This document shows, piece after piece, positions 17,578-27,943 of a stretch of DNA of 64,000 nucleotides (the first letter of the stretch is position 1; every line of letters begins with the position of its first letter). The position numbers were made by a program, and so were the translations under genes. The stretch comes from Myxococcales bacterium (GTDB lineage Bacteria > Myxococcota_A > Polyangia > Haliangiales > Haliangiaceae), in the NCBI GenBank assembly GCA_016720595.1, contig JADKKI010000001.1:558001-622000 (forward strand), read 5' to 3'. The notes beneath the pieces were generated by a model. The model worked only from the letters and a program-made list of their open reading frames with translations, was not told where the DNA came from and did not search any database.

Positions 17578-17900
17578 CGCCAGTTGCCCCCGAGCTCGGC
17601 TTCCATGATGTCGCTCGCGAGCGAGACGCACTCGTCACACAGCGCCACGCCGCCGCGGCCGAGCAGCTTCTTGACCTCGGCCTCGAGCTTGCCGCACCAG
17701 GAGCACACGTTGACCGTGTTCGGCCGCACCGTGTTCGGGGCCGCCTCGTCGACATGCTCCATGAGCTCGGCGGCCGTGGGCACGCGGAACTCGCCGGTGG
17801 CGTTGACGCTGAGCCCGCCTCCGAGCCCCTTGTGGCACGGCGCGCACACCATCACCAGCTCTCCCCCCTCGAGGGCCTGCGCGCAGATCGGGCAGTTCAC
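17574..17900 (-). CDS. Small double zinc-finger protein with ClpX-type C4 domain
   Basis: A 108-residue protein with two Cys4 modules. The first (CPICAQ, then CAPCHKG) is a short zinc ribbon. The second (VCSWCGKLEAEVKKLL, then CDECVSLASDIME) closely resembles the N-terminal zinc-binding domain of ClpX, which mediates dimerisation and adaptor or substrate binding. There is no ATPase domain, so this may be an adaptor or decoy for a Clp machine; that is inference. The gene follows pilS by nine bases and overlaps the HD hydrolase gene by four, at the end of the pil-containing run. Confidence 0.7.
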   Translation of the reverse strand: MNCPICAQALEGGELVMVCAPCHKGLGGGLSVNATGEFRVPTAAELMEHVDEAAPNTVRPNTVNVCSWCGKLEAEVKKLLGRGGVALCDECVSLASDIMEAELGGNWR

Positions 17901-17909
17901 CTGGGTACC

Positions 17910-19613
17910 CTATCGCCCCCGCGGAATCCTGACCACCATCTTCGTGCCCTCGCCGACGCGGCTCTCGACGTCGATCCGGCCGTGGTGCTCGGCGATCACC
18001 GCGTGGCTGGTGGCGAGGCCGAGCCCGGTGCCCTTGCTCTTGGTCGTGAAGAACGGGTCGAAGATGTGTGCGAGCTGTGCGGGGGCGATCCCAGGGCCGT
18101 CATCCTCGACGGTGAACGTGGCGAACTCCGGCCCGCCACGCGCGGTGACCTTGATGTGCTTGCCACCCGCCGAGGCGGCATCCGCGGCATTCCGGACGAG
18201 GTTCCACAGCACCTGGCGCAGCTTCGCGGGGTCGGCCGCGACCGGCAGCGGCTTGTCGACCTCGCTCGAGATCTCGACATCGCCGAACGCTTGATCACCG
18301 CGCGCGACCTGCAACGTCTCCTCGACGAGCACGCCGAGATCGAAGTCCACGAGGCGAGGTGGTCGCGGGTTGGCGTAATCGAGCAGGTCGCCGATCAGGA
18401 CGTTGAGGCGCGCGATCTCACGATTGACGATCGTCATCAGCGTTCGATCGTCCTCGGAGGCCTGCGGCGCCTGCTTGAGCAGCTCGATCGATCCCGAGAT
18501 CGAGGCGAGTGGATTGCGGATCTCGTGCGCGATACCGGCCGCCAGCTGGCCCACGGTGACCAGCCGGTCCTGGAGGCGGGTCTGGTGCTCGAGGCGGCGG
18601 AGCTCCGTGAGATCCTGGAAGTTGACGATCCTGCCGATCACCTGGTCGCGGACATCGCGCAGCTGAGAGACGGTGACGCCGACGGTCAGCTCGTCTCCCG
18701 TGGACGTCTTGACCTGGAGATCGGCGCGCCGCGGCTCACCGCCGCCTGCGAGCAGCGACGCGAGGCCCGGCATCAGCTGATCGATCGGTTGGTTGAGCAT
18801 GGCCTGGGCGGGCTGGCGGAGGATGTCGCCGGCGGCGACGTTGGCTGCGAGCACGGTGCCATCTGGGGCGATCGTGATGAGGCCCGAGGCCAGGGAGCGC
18901 ACGATGTCCTGGTGCAAGGTGTAGAGGTCGGCCACCGCCTTGCGCGTGGTGGCCAGGCTCTCGGCGCCCTTCTGGAGCTGATCTCCGAAGATGAACGACA
19001 GCGCGCCGACCCCGACCAGCGCCGCGTAGTTGATGCCGAGCGTGCGGATCAAGGCGATCGCCGCCTGGTTGGCCGGGTGGATCGGCGCCGAGCTCGGAAG
19101 CGCCAGCACGTTGGTCCACGCCGCGATCGCCGTCACCGTCACGGCTGCGAGCGACGCGATCGTGACGATCACGGCGCCGCGCCGGTACGACAGCGCGCCG
19201 GCCGCGACGATCGAGAGCGCATAGAGGAAGGTGTACGGGCTCTGGGCGCCGCCCGTGACGTAGACGAGCAGCGAGGTCACCGCGAGATCGGTGGCCTGCA
19301 TCGGGCGAGCGACCCGGCGTGGCGCGAACCCACGCCGCAGCAGCACGCCGAACACGATCGTCGAGACGTAGGTGACCGAGAGCAGCAGCGACTGTAGCCA
19401 CACGGCGCTGCGCGAGGCCTGCTCGCCCGTGACCTGCAGCCACAGCGAGAGCACCAGCACGACGCTGATCACGATCGTGCGGAGCAGCAGCAGGCGGGTG
19501 ACGCGCCCGCGGAGGTCGCTGGTCGGGACCACCTGGGGGCGGCCGACGAGCGAGTCCCCCGGCGACGGTGCGGCCGGATCGTGGCGCACCGTCGGGACGG
19601 GGATCGTGGCCAA
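17910..19613 (-). CDS. pilS: Sensor histidine kinase PilS
   Basis: A 567-residue sensor kinase. About six hydrophobic segments (roughly 40-205) form the membrane sensor as in PilS. A PAS domain follows (LYTLHQDIVRSLASGLITI to about residue 330), then the phosphoacceptor H-box AAGIAHEIRNPLASI, the N-box LWNLVRNAADA, and G-boxes DDGPGIAP and GTGLGLATSHAV. PilS controls pilin transcription through the response regulator PilR, sensing PilA in the membrane. It directly follows pilC as in other myxobacterial pil loci, but no pilR follows. The start is a TTG at 19611-19613; the first in-frame hydrophobic segment lies ~40 residues in. Confidence 0.88.
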   Translation of the reverse strand: MATIPVPTVRHDPAAPSPGDSLVGRPQVVPTSDLRGRVTRLLLLRTIVISVVLVLSLWLQVTGEQASRSAVWLQSLLLSVTYVSTIVFGVLLRRGFAPRRVARPMQATDLAVTSLLVYVTGGAQSPYTFLYALSIVAAGALSYRRGAVIVTIASLAAVTVTAIAAWTNVLALPSSAPIHPANQAAIALIRTLGINYAALVGVGALSFIFGDQLQKGAESLATTRKAVADLYTLHQDIVRSLASGLITIAPDGTVLAANVAAGDILRQPAQAMLNQPIDQLMPGLASLLAGGGEPRRADLQVKTSTGDELTVGVTVSQLRDVRDQVIGRIVNFQDLTELRRLEHQTRLQDRLVTVGQLAAGIAHEIRNPLASISGSIELLKQAPQASEDDRTLMTIVNREIARLNVLIGDLLDYANPRPPRLVDFDLGVLVEETLQVARGDQAFGDVEISSEVDKPLPVAADPAKLRQVLWNLVRNAADAASAGGKHIKVTARGGPEFATFTVEDDGPGIAPAQLAHIFDPFFTTKSKGTGLGLATSHAVIAEHHGRIDVESRVGEGTKMVVRIPRGR

Positions 19614-19629
19614 GGCGCCTCTCGGGAGC

Positions 19630-20832
19630 CTAGTTGATGTTGCCGGCGAGCTTGAAGATCGGGAGGTACATCGCGATGATCAGGCCGCCGACGACGACGC
19701 CGAGGAAGGCCATCATGATCGGCTCGATGAGGGAGGTCATGGCGGTCACGGCCGCGTCGACCTCTTCCTCGTAGAAATCGGCGATCTTGTTGAGCATCTG
19801 GTCCATGGCGCCGGTCTGTTCACCGACGCCGATCATCTGCACGACCATGCTCGGGAACACCCTCGAGTCGGCCAGCGGGCCGGCCATGTCGTGACCTTCG
19901 GAGATCTTGTCGCGGGCGCGGAAGATGCCCTTCTCGACGACCTTGTTGCCGGACGTGCGGGCGCAGATGTCGAGGGCATCGAGGATCGGCACGCCGGAGG
20001 CGAGCAGGGTGCCGAGCGTGCGCGTGAAGCGGGCGACCACGATCTTGCGCAGCGTGGGCCCGATCACGGGGAGCCGCAGCAGCATCCGATCGAAGATCTC
20101 TCTGCCACGTTCGGTGCGGCGCATCATCGTGCTGCCGACGATCACACCGGCGATGGTGCCGACGTACAGGTACCACTTGTTGATGAAGCCGTGGGAGATG
20201 CCGATCACCACGCGGGTCGCCTGCGGGAGCTCGGCGTTACCCATGTTGCGGTACATGTTCTCGAACGTCGGGATGACCTTCACGAGCATCACGGCGATGA
20301 CGCCGATCGCCACCACGAGGATGCCGACCGGGTAGTACATCGCGCTCTTGATCTGACCCTTGAGCTTGACGTTCTTCTCGATGTAGATCGCGAGCCGGTT
20401 CAAGATCGTATCGAGGATGCCGCCGGCCTCGCCCGCGGCGACCAGGTTGACGTAGAGGTCGTCGAACACTCTCGGGTGCTTCCGCAGCGAGTCGGAGAAC
20501 GTGGCGCCGCCTTCGACGGAGCCCTTCACCTGGGTGAGGATGCGGGCGAAGATCTTGTTCGGGCTCTGGTTCGCGAGGATGTCCAGGCACTGCACGAGCG
20601 GCAGGCCGGCGTCGATCATCGTGGCGAGCTGCCGCGTGAAGATCTGCAGGTCCTTCGGGCTGACACCCGAGCCGAAGGAGATGTTGATCGCCCTGGGCTC
20701 CTTCTTGACGCGGTTGATGGTCATGCCATCGGCGCGGAGTCGGTTCTCGACGATCTCCGCGTTGTCGGCCTCCATCGCGCCCTTGCGCTTGTCGCCGGTT
20801 CGCGTCGTTGCTTCCCATTGGAACTTGGCCAT
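19630..20832 (-). CDS. pilC: Type IV pilus inner-membrane platform protein PilC
   Basis: A 400-residue member of the GspF/PilC family. The N-terminus (FQWEATTRTGDKRKG) and two repeated cytoplasmic F domains with membrane helices are typical: first domain around FTRQLATMIDAGLPLVQCL with GGATFSDSLRKHP, second around FTRTLGTLLASGVPILDAL and GHDMAGPLA. Three hydrophobic segments are seen, the last near the C-terminus (IEPIMMAFLGVVVGGLII). PilC forms the inner-membrane platform driven by the PilB and PilT motors. The gene is 11 bases after pilT and 16 bases before pilS, within one operon. Confidence 0.95.
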   Translation of the reverse strand: MAKFQWEATTRTGDKRKGAMEADNAEIVENRLRADGMTINRVKKEPRAINISFGSGVSPKDLQIFTRQLATMIDAGLPLVQCLDILANQSPNKIFARILTQVKGSVEGGATFSDSLRKHPRVFDDLYVNLVAAGEAGGILDTILNRLAIYIEKNVKLKGQIKSAMYYPVGILVVAIGVIAVMLVKVIPTFENMYRNMGNAELPQATRVVIGISHGFINKWYLYVGTIAGVIVGSTMMRRTERGREIFDRMLLRLPVIGPTLRKIVVARFTRTLGTLLASGVPILDALDICARTSGNKVVEKGIFRARDKISEGHDMAGPLADSRVFPSMVVQMIGVGEQTGAMDQMLNKIADFYEEEVDAAVTAMTSLIEPIMMAFLGVVVGGLIIAMYLPIFKLAGNIN

Positions 20833-20843
20833 GGTCGGGCTCC

Positions 20844-21956
<1,113 letters not shown>

Positions 21957-21959
21957 GCG

Positions 21960-23654
<1,695 letters not shown>

Positions 23655-23690
23655 TCGCCTGTCTCCCGGGAAAACACTACGAGTTTCAAA

Positions 23691-23719
23691 AGGGTATCCC
23701 GCAATTGTACCACCGTCAA
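23691..23719 (-). promoter_or_regulatory. Sigma-70-type promoter for the pilB operon
   Basis: On the minus strand, TTGACG at 23719-23714 is followed after 17 bases by TACCCT (23696-23691). The -35 box matches five of six consensus positions and the spacing is ideal; the -10 box is weak (three of six). The start point would lie about 30 bases upstream of the pilB ATG. No experimental support; a sigma-54 site was not seen here. Confidence 0.45.
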
Positions 23720-23729
23720 TTTACCCTGC

Positions 23730-23771
23730 GCAGCGCATCCTGCGCTGCTGCGCGCCCCACGTTTGTGGGGC
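23730..23771. other. Two tandem hairpins in the pilB divergent spacer
   Basis: GCAGCGCA-TCC-TGCGCTGC (23730-23748) and GCCCCAC-GTTT-GTGGGGC (23754-23771) are perfect inverted repeats placed six bases apart. They lie between the pilB promoter and the small plus-strand gene. They could be a terminator pair, an attenuator in the leader of the small gene, or part of a small RNA. No T-run follows either stem. Confidence 0.4.
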
Positions 23772-23840
23772 TTGCATATGCAGCCCGAACCCACGTCTGA
23801 CCAGCGACGGCAGAAAACTTGCCGACGAGGCGATGCCGCC

Positions 23841-24041
23841 ATGAAGGTGAAGCTGGGGGTTCACATGAGCTACGCCGAGGCCAAGGAGATCGCTCTCTTG
23901 CGTCAGGAGCTGCGCGCGTGCTGGGACAAGGCGGACCACGCCGGCGCCGAGGTCGCGCTGCAGCGGCTCTGGCAGGTGGTCGGGGACGACGACGAGCTGA
24001 CCGCGGAGGCGCGGCGCTGGTCGATCAAGTTCGCGGCGTGA
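23841..24041 (+). CDS. Small helical protein of unknown function
   Basis: A 66-residue predicted protein (KVKLGVHMSYAEAKEIALLR then helix-rich AEVALQRLWQVVGDD). It is not recognised. ATG 23841 is preferred because the sequence from KVKLGV onward is protein-like, with amphipathic helices, whereas the in-frame ATG at 23778 adds a polar leader that overlaps the hairpin region. It stands alone between divergent pilB and convergent lipoprotein genes, so it would be a monocistronic small-protein gene. Coding status is moderately supported by GC-rich third positions. Confidence 0.45.
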   Translation: MKVKLGVHMSYAEAKEIALLRQELRACWDKADHAGAEVALQRLWQVVGDDDELTAEARRWSIKFAA

Positions 24042-24071
24042 GGCAGGGTAGGCCGAACGCTTACCGCGAGC

Positions 24072-24671
24072 TTACTGGCCGACCTTGATCGCGATCTTGT
24101 AGTTGTTCTTCGTGGTCGCCGAAGCGTACGCCTGCGCGTAGTAGGTCCCGACGGGCAGGTTCGCCGCGTATGCGCGGAGCGACTTCTCGCCGTTCGAGGT
24201 CCCGTTGTTGATCGAGGCCCCACTGCCGTTCAGGAGCGAGACGCTGATCGGCATGCCGGCGTCCCAGCTCGTGATGACCTCCACGTTGGAGTTCGCCACG
24301 GTGACGTCGATCTTGTAGGTGTCCTTGTCGCCCTCGGGGCAGATCGCGAGGCCCGCGAACGAGATGTCGGGACGCTGCGTGGCCACCGGGGTGGCGTAGG
24401 CGGTGGCGATCGTATCGTTCTTGCCGGCACCTTCGAGGATCGAGTCGTCGGCGCACTGGAAGCCCGAGGTCGCCGCGTCGACGACGTTGCCCGAGGTCGA
24501 CAGGCAGACCAGCTTGGACGTGCCGTCGTCCATGCACTCGTACCCGTCTGGGCACTTGGGCTCGTTGGCGCCGCACAGAAACGGTGCGCCGCCGAGATCG
24601 GGGTTGTAGCCGCAGGCGCCGAGGACGCCTGCGAGGGAGGACAGAGACAACGCGAGGATGGCGCTACGCAT
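24072..24671 (-). CDS. Lipoprotein with PPC-like C-terminal domain
   Basis: A 199-residue lipoprotein: signal sequence ending at VLGAC (Cys20), a Cys-rich segment (CGANEPKCPDGYECMDDG) of the kind common in myxobacterial surface proteins, and a C-terminal beta-sandwich (about 110-199) like bacterial pre-peptidase C-terminal domains (DTYKIDVTVANSNVEV, ANLPVGTYYAQAYA). PPC domains usually accompany secreted peptidases but here the domain stands alone. It lies nine bases after the gene at 24681-26042 and is probably cotranscribed with it. Confidence 0.7.
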   Translation of the reverse strand: MRSAILALSLSSLAGVLGACGYNPDLGGAPFLCGANEPKCPDGYECMDDGTSKLVCLSTSGNVVDAATSGFQCADDSILEGAGKNDTIATAYATPVATQRPDISFAGLAICPEGDKDTYKIDVTVANSNVEVITSWDAGMPISVSLLNGSGASINNGTSNGEKSLRAYAANLPVGTYYAQAYASATTKNNYKIAIKVGQ

Positions 24672-24680
24672 GACTGACCT

Positions 24681-26042
24681 CTAGAACCGGCCCGCTGCCG
24701 CGGCGCCCGCAAAGCCGTCGCCGACCGACGGGCTGATGATCCACGACGACGCCTCGGGCGACTTGGTGTCCTTGCCGGAGACCTTCAGCTCGCCACGCTT
24801 CTTCGCGGTGAGCTCCTTGTACCAGTAGTAGCTCGCGATCGCGGTCGCTCCGACGCCGACGATCAGCGACACGGTCGACAGCGTCGCGTAGCGCTGACCC
24901 GAGGACTGCAGATCCGCGTCGTACGGATCGTAGGTGCGGCACGGCGGCATGCCGCACATCAAGGAGTCATCCTCGAGCGCCGACGCCTGCTGACCGGCCT
25001 TGATGAAGAACACGACCGAGAGGCCGACGAACACGCCGGCCGCTGCCGTGGAGCCCCACTTCATACCTTTGAACTTCGAAGAGCCGACGTCGGAGAAGCC
25101 GTGGCCCTGGGCGCCCGGCTGCGGCTGGATCTCGATGCCATCGCCGTCCTTGTTGGCGACGATCTTCTTCTTCTTGTTCCGGTTCAGCGGATCCTCGTCC
25201 TCGTCGCTGGTCTTGACCTCGGCCGCGGTGGCCGTGGTCCCCGTGGAGTCGTTCCAGTCCGGGTAGAACCGCTCGGTGGCGCCGGCCTCGAGCGTCACGA
25301 GGTTCGGGCTCGTCGACTTCGCGGAGCGCGTGACCACCGTGCCGGCCGCGTCCTTGACTTCGATGTAGTACTGGATCGATTCGCCGAGCATCTTGTCGGG
25401 CGGGATGCGGCCGACGAGCTCCTTGTACCGCCAGCGCATCACCTTGCTCTGGAACTTTCCTTCGCCGGCGGTGCGGTAATAGAGCGTGACGACGAAGCCC
25501 GAGTCCTCGGGCACGAACGCCGTGACATCGAGCGGCTTCTTCGGCGGCGCCGAATCGACGACCTGGTGCTGGAAGTCGGTGGCGCTGTACGTGCCGACCG
25601 GCTTGACCTTGACGGGCTCGGTCTTGACCGGCTCGGTCTTCACCGGCTCGGTCTTCACCGGCTCGGTCTTCACCGGCTCGTTGCCGCCGCCGAACTTCTT
25701 CTCGAGCGACTTCACGCGATCGGTGACCTCGGCGCGCTGCGGCGCATCGGCGGGCGCATCGGTGAGGAACTTCCGGTAGTAGAACAACGCAATGTCGTCC
25801 TGCCCGCCGGACTCGTTGGCGAGCGCGACGTTGTAGAGCAGCGCAGGCTTCTTCGAGAGGTTGTACGAGGTCTTGAAGTGCGAGGCCGCCTCGGGGAAGT
25901 CGCCGGCGTCGAACGCCGTCTTGCCCTGGACGAACTCCTTCTTGGCCTTGTCGAGATCCGCAGCGGTGGGATCTGCATAGACCCGAGCCGCGGGAGCGAT
26001 GATCGCAAATGCGATCGCAATGGCGAAACTGATACGCGTCAC
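24681..26042 (-). CDS. Secreted TPR-like protein with EPVKT repeats and membrane segment
   Basis: A 453-residue protein with a signal peptide (to VYA/DPTAA) and TPR-like helices at about 28-115 (GKTAFDAGDFPEAASHFKTSYN, ALLYNVALANESGGQ). A low-complexity stretch of five five-residue EPVKT-type repeats follows (encoded at 25606-25680). The next domain (about 150-260) contains IQYYIEVKDAAGTVV and resembles the middle of the protein at 3495-4922. Two hydrophobic helices occur late (AAGVFVGLSVVFFI and STVSLIVGVGATAIASYYW). Function not recognised; the architecture suggests an envelope scaffold. Confidence 0.65.
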   Translation of the reverse strand: MTRISFAIAIAFAIIAPAARVYADPTAADLDKAKKEFVQGKTAFDAGDFPEAASHFKTSYNLSKKPALLYNVALANESGGQDDIALFYYRKFLTDAPADAPQRAEVTDRVKSLEKKFGGGNEPVKTEPVKTEPVKTEPVKTEPVKVKPVGTYSATDFQHQVVDSAPPKKPLDVTAFVPEDSGFVVTLYYRTAGEGKFQSKVMRWRYKELVGRIPPDKMLGESIQYYIEVKDAAGTVVTRSAKSTSPNLVTLEAGATERFYPDWNDSTGTTATAAEVKTSDEDEDPLNRNKKKKIVANKDGDGIEIQPQPGAQGHGFSDVGSSKFKGMKWGSTAAAGVFVGLSVVFFIKAGQQASALEDDSLMCGMPPCRTYDPYDADLQSSGQRYATLSTVSLIVGVGATAIASYYWYKELTAKKRGELKVSGKDTKSPEASSWIISPSVGDGFAGAAAAGRF

Positions 26043-26162
26043 GTGACCTCCGTGCGCATCGGGCCCCTCGGCGAGGATCGATGCAACAGCGGGTACTTAT
26101 CCCACGACGACACGTGGATGCAACGACTGTTTGCCACAGCCGCTACCCCACGGTTTGGGAGA

Positions 26163-27473
26163 TCAGAACGGGTCGACGACAGTGCCGCCGGTGGCCGGCT
26201 TCTTCGCCGGCTTCGCGGGCTTCTTCGGCGCCGGGGTCTCGGCAAACGGGTCGGCAATCGCGCCCTTGCTGGTCGCGGGCTTGGTCGTCGTGGTCGCCTT
26301 CGTGGTGGCCTTGGTGGCGGGCTTGCTCGTCTTGGTCGCGGGCTTGCTCGTCTTGGTCGTGGCCTTGGTCACGGCCTTCACGGGCTCGGCCTTCACGGGC
26401 TCGGCGACGGCGGGCTCGGCGACCGCAGGCTCGGTCTTGACGGGCTCGGCGACGGCGGGCTCGGTCTTGGCCGGCTCGACCGCAGCGGCGGCGGGCTCGG
26501 TCTTGGCCGGCTCGTCCTCGATCGGCGTGACCGTCGGCTTCACGGGCGCAGCGGGGGTGACGGCCGGGGCCGTGGCGGGCTGGGTGGCGGCGGGCGTGGG
26601 CGCCGGGCCCGGGTCTGTAGCGGGCTGGGTCGCGGCGGCCGGAGCCGGCGCGGTGGTCGGCTTGGTCTCGTCGCTCTTGCTGAGGACGAACTTCCAGACC
26701 ACGAACATGATGCCGAGGCCACCGATGAACGCGATCGCGATCGCGGCCCATGGCGTGCCCTTGGCCGGCTCCATGTTGGTGACGACCAGGCCGCTCTCGA
26801 TCGCGGCGATGTCCGCAGAGGAGACGGTGAGCCCGGCCTGCGCGGCGCGGGCGGCGGCGATCGCCTTGGCGGCCTTCGCCTCGGCGAGGCGGACGCGCTC
26901 GGCGGCGTCGGAGTCATGGTGCGATTGCGAATCGAGGGCGATGGCGGGCGCCGAAGCACGCGCGATCGCGACCTCGTTCTTGGCCTCGTTGAGCGCGCTG
27001 GCGAGCTGCTGGGTCTTGAGCTCGGCGGACTTGCGCTGCGCTTCGGCCGCATCGATCTGCGCGCGAAGCTGGGCGAGCGTGGAGTCGTGGGCGGCGCTGC
27101 CCATCGTGGTGCCGGCGACAGCAGCGCGGGCCTCGGCCTCGGCGAGCTTGCCCTGGAGACCATCGAGCTGGCGGCGCAGCGACTGCTCGCGCGCCTCGCC
27201 TTCCTTCATCTGGGTCTCGGCGGCGCGCATGCGGAGCGCGTCCATCTCGCGGCGCTTGACGTCTTCGGCCTTCGCCTCGGCGTCCGCGGCACCCCAGTTG
27301 GAGACGTCGACGAGCGTCTGGTTGGCCTTGGCGATGAACTCGTCGAGCGAGTGCTCGACCTTCGGCAACGACTGCGCCTGCGCCATCAGCGACGAGGGGC
27401 GCTTGCGGCCACCCTTCGTGAGCTTCCCGTTGGCCGAACCGTTAACACCCTGCTTCGAATCAACAGCCATCAT
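26163..27473 (-). CDS. Coiled-coil membrane protein with H1-like Lys/Ala/Pro tail
   Basis: A 436-residue protein. Residues ~25-235 are predicted coiled coil rich in Ala, Glu, Lys and Arg (EAEARAAVAG, AQIDAAEAQRKSAELKTQQL). One membrane helix follows (TPWAAIAIAFIGGLGIMFVVW, about 240-260). The rest is a low-complexity tail of EPVKTEP, then TKATTKTSKPATKTS repeats, resembling histone H1 or TonB-like periplasmic spans. The start at 27473 has a clear gggag site eight bases upstream. The polarity of the membrane segment is uncertain. No enzyme motif; perhaps a periplasm-spanning tether. Confidence 0.65.
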   Translation of the reverse strand: MMAVDSKQGVNGSANGKLTKGGRKRPSSLMAQAQSLPKVEHSLDEFIAKANQTLVDVSNWGAADAEAKAEDVKRREMDALRMRAAETQMKEGEAREQSLRRQLDGLQGKLAEAEARAAVAGTTMGSAAHDSTLAQLRAQIDAAEAQRKSAELKTQQLASALNEAKNEVAIARASAPAIALDSQSHHDSDAAERVRLAEAKAAKAIAAARAAQAGLTVSSADIAAIESGLVVTNMEPAKGTPWAAIAIAFIGGLGIMFVVWKFVLSKSDETKPTTAPAPAAATQPATDPGPAPTPAATQPATAPAVTPAAPVKPTVTPIEDEPAKTEPAAAAVEPAKTEPAVAEPVKTEPAVAEPAVAEPVKAEPVKAVTKATTKTSKPATKTSKPATKATTKATTTTKPATSKGAIADPFAETPAPKKPAKPAKKPATGGTVVDPF

Positions 27474-27535
27474 GTGTCTCCCGATGGGGAATCGGACCAT
27501 AGCAGCGATCGGTGGCTACGCGCCCGCGGAAAACG

Positions 27536-27838
27536 CTAGGCGCGAATCGTGACCTGAACCGGGATGACCGGCAGGGTCGTCTTCTCGGACCGCGGGGTGA
27601 CTTCGATAACCTCGAGGTCATCGTGGAACACCCGGGCCTCGGCTTCGACGATCTCGGCCGGCAGGTAACCGTTCTCGATGATCGTGGTGCCGATCAGCCG
27701 GCGGCGGCCGCCCAGCGGCTCGCTCCAGTGCTCGGCAAGCGCGGCCAACCACTGCTCATCGCTGATCATATTGCGGTCGCGAAGGAACTCGCCGAACCGA
27801 ACGGGCTCGAGCGTGGCAAGCGGGCGATGCGTATTCAT
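27536..27838 (-). CDS. Stand-alone MshEN-like small protein
   Basis: A 100-residue protein whose N-terminal 70 residues read like the paired-helix modules of the GspE/PilB N-terminal domain (RFGEFLRDRNMISDEQWLAAL, then RLIGTTIIENGYLPAEIV). There is no ATPase. In MshE and PilB these modules contact c-di-GMP or the assembly platform. A free-standing copy about 3.9 kb upstream of pilB on the same strand could be a regulatory paralogue; this is inference. The C-terminal 25 residues are unassigned. Confidence 0.5.
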   Translation of the reverse strand: MNTHRPLATLEPVRFGEFLRDRNMISDEQWLAALAEHWSEPLGGRRRLIGTTIIENGYLPAEIVEAEARVFHDDLEVIEVTPRSEKTTLPVIPVQVTIRA

Positions 27839-27943
27839 AAGAGTAGTGGCGGGGACATACCCCGACCCGTCCGGACCTGTCTACCCGAAACTTGAAGGGC
27901 ACTCTCTTGGAGATCCTCCGGGCTTGCGTGATAAAGCGCGCGC

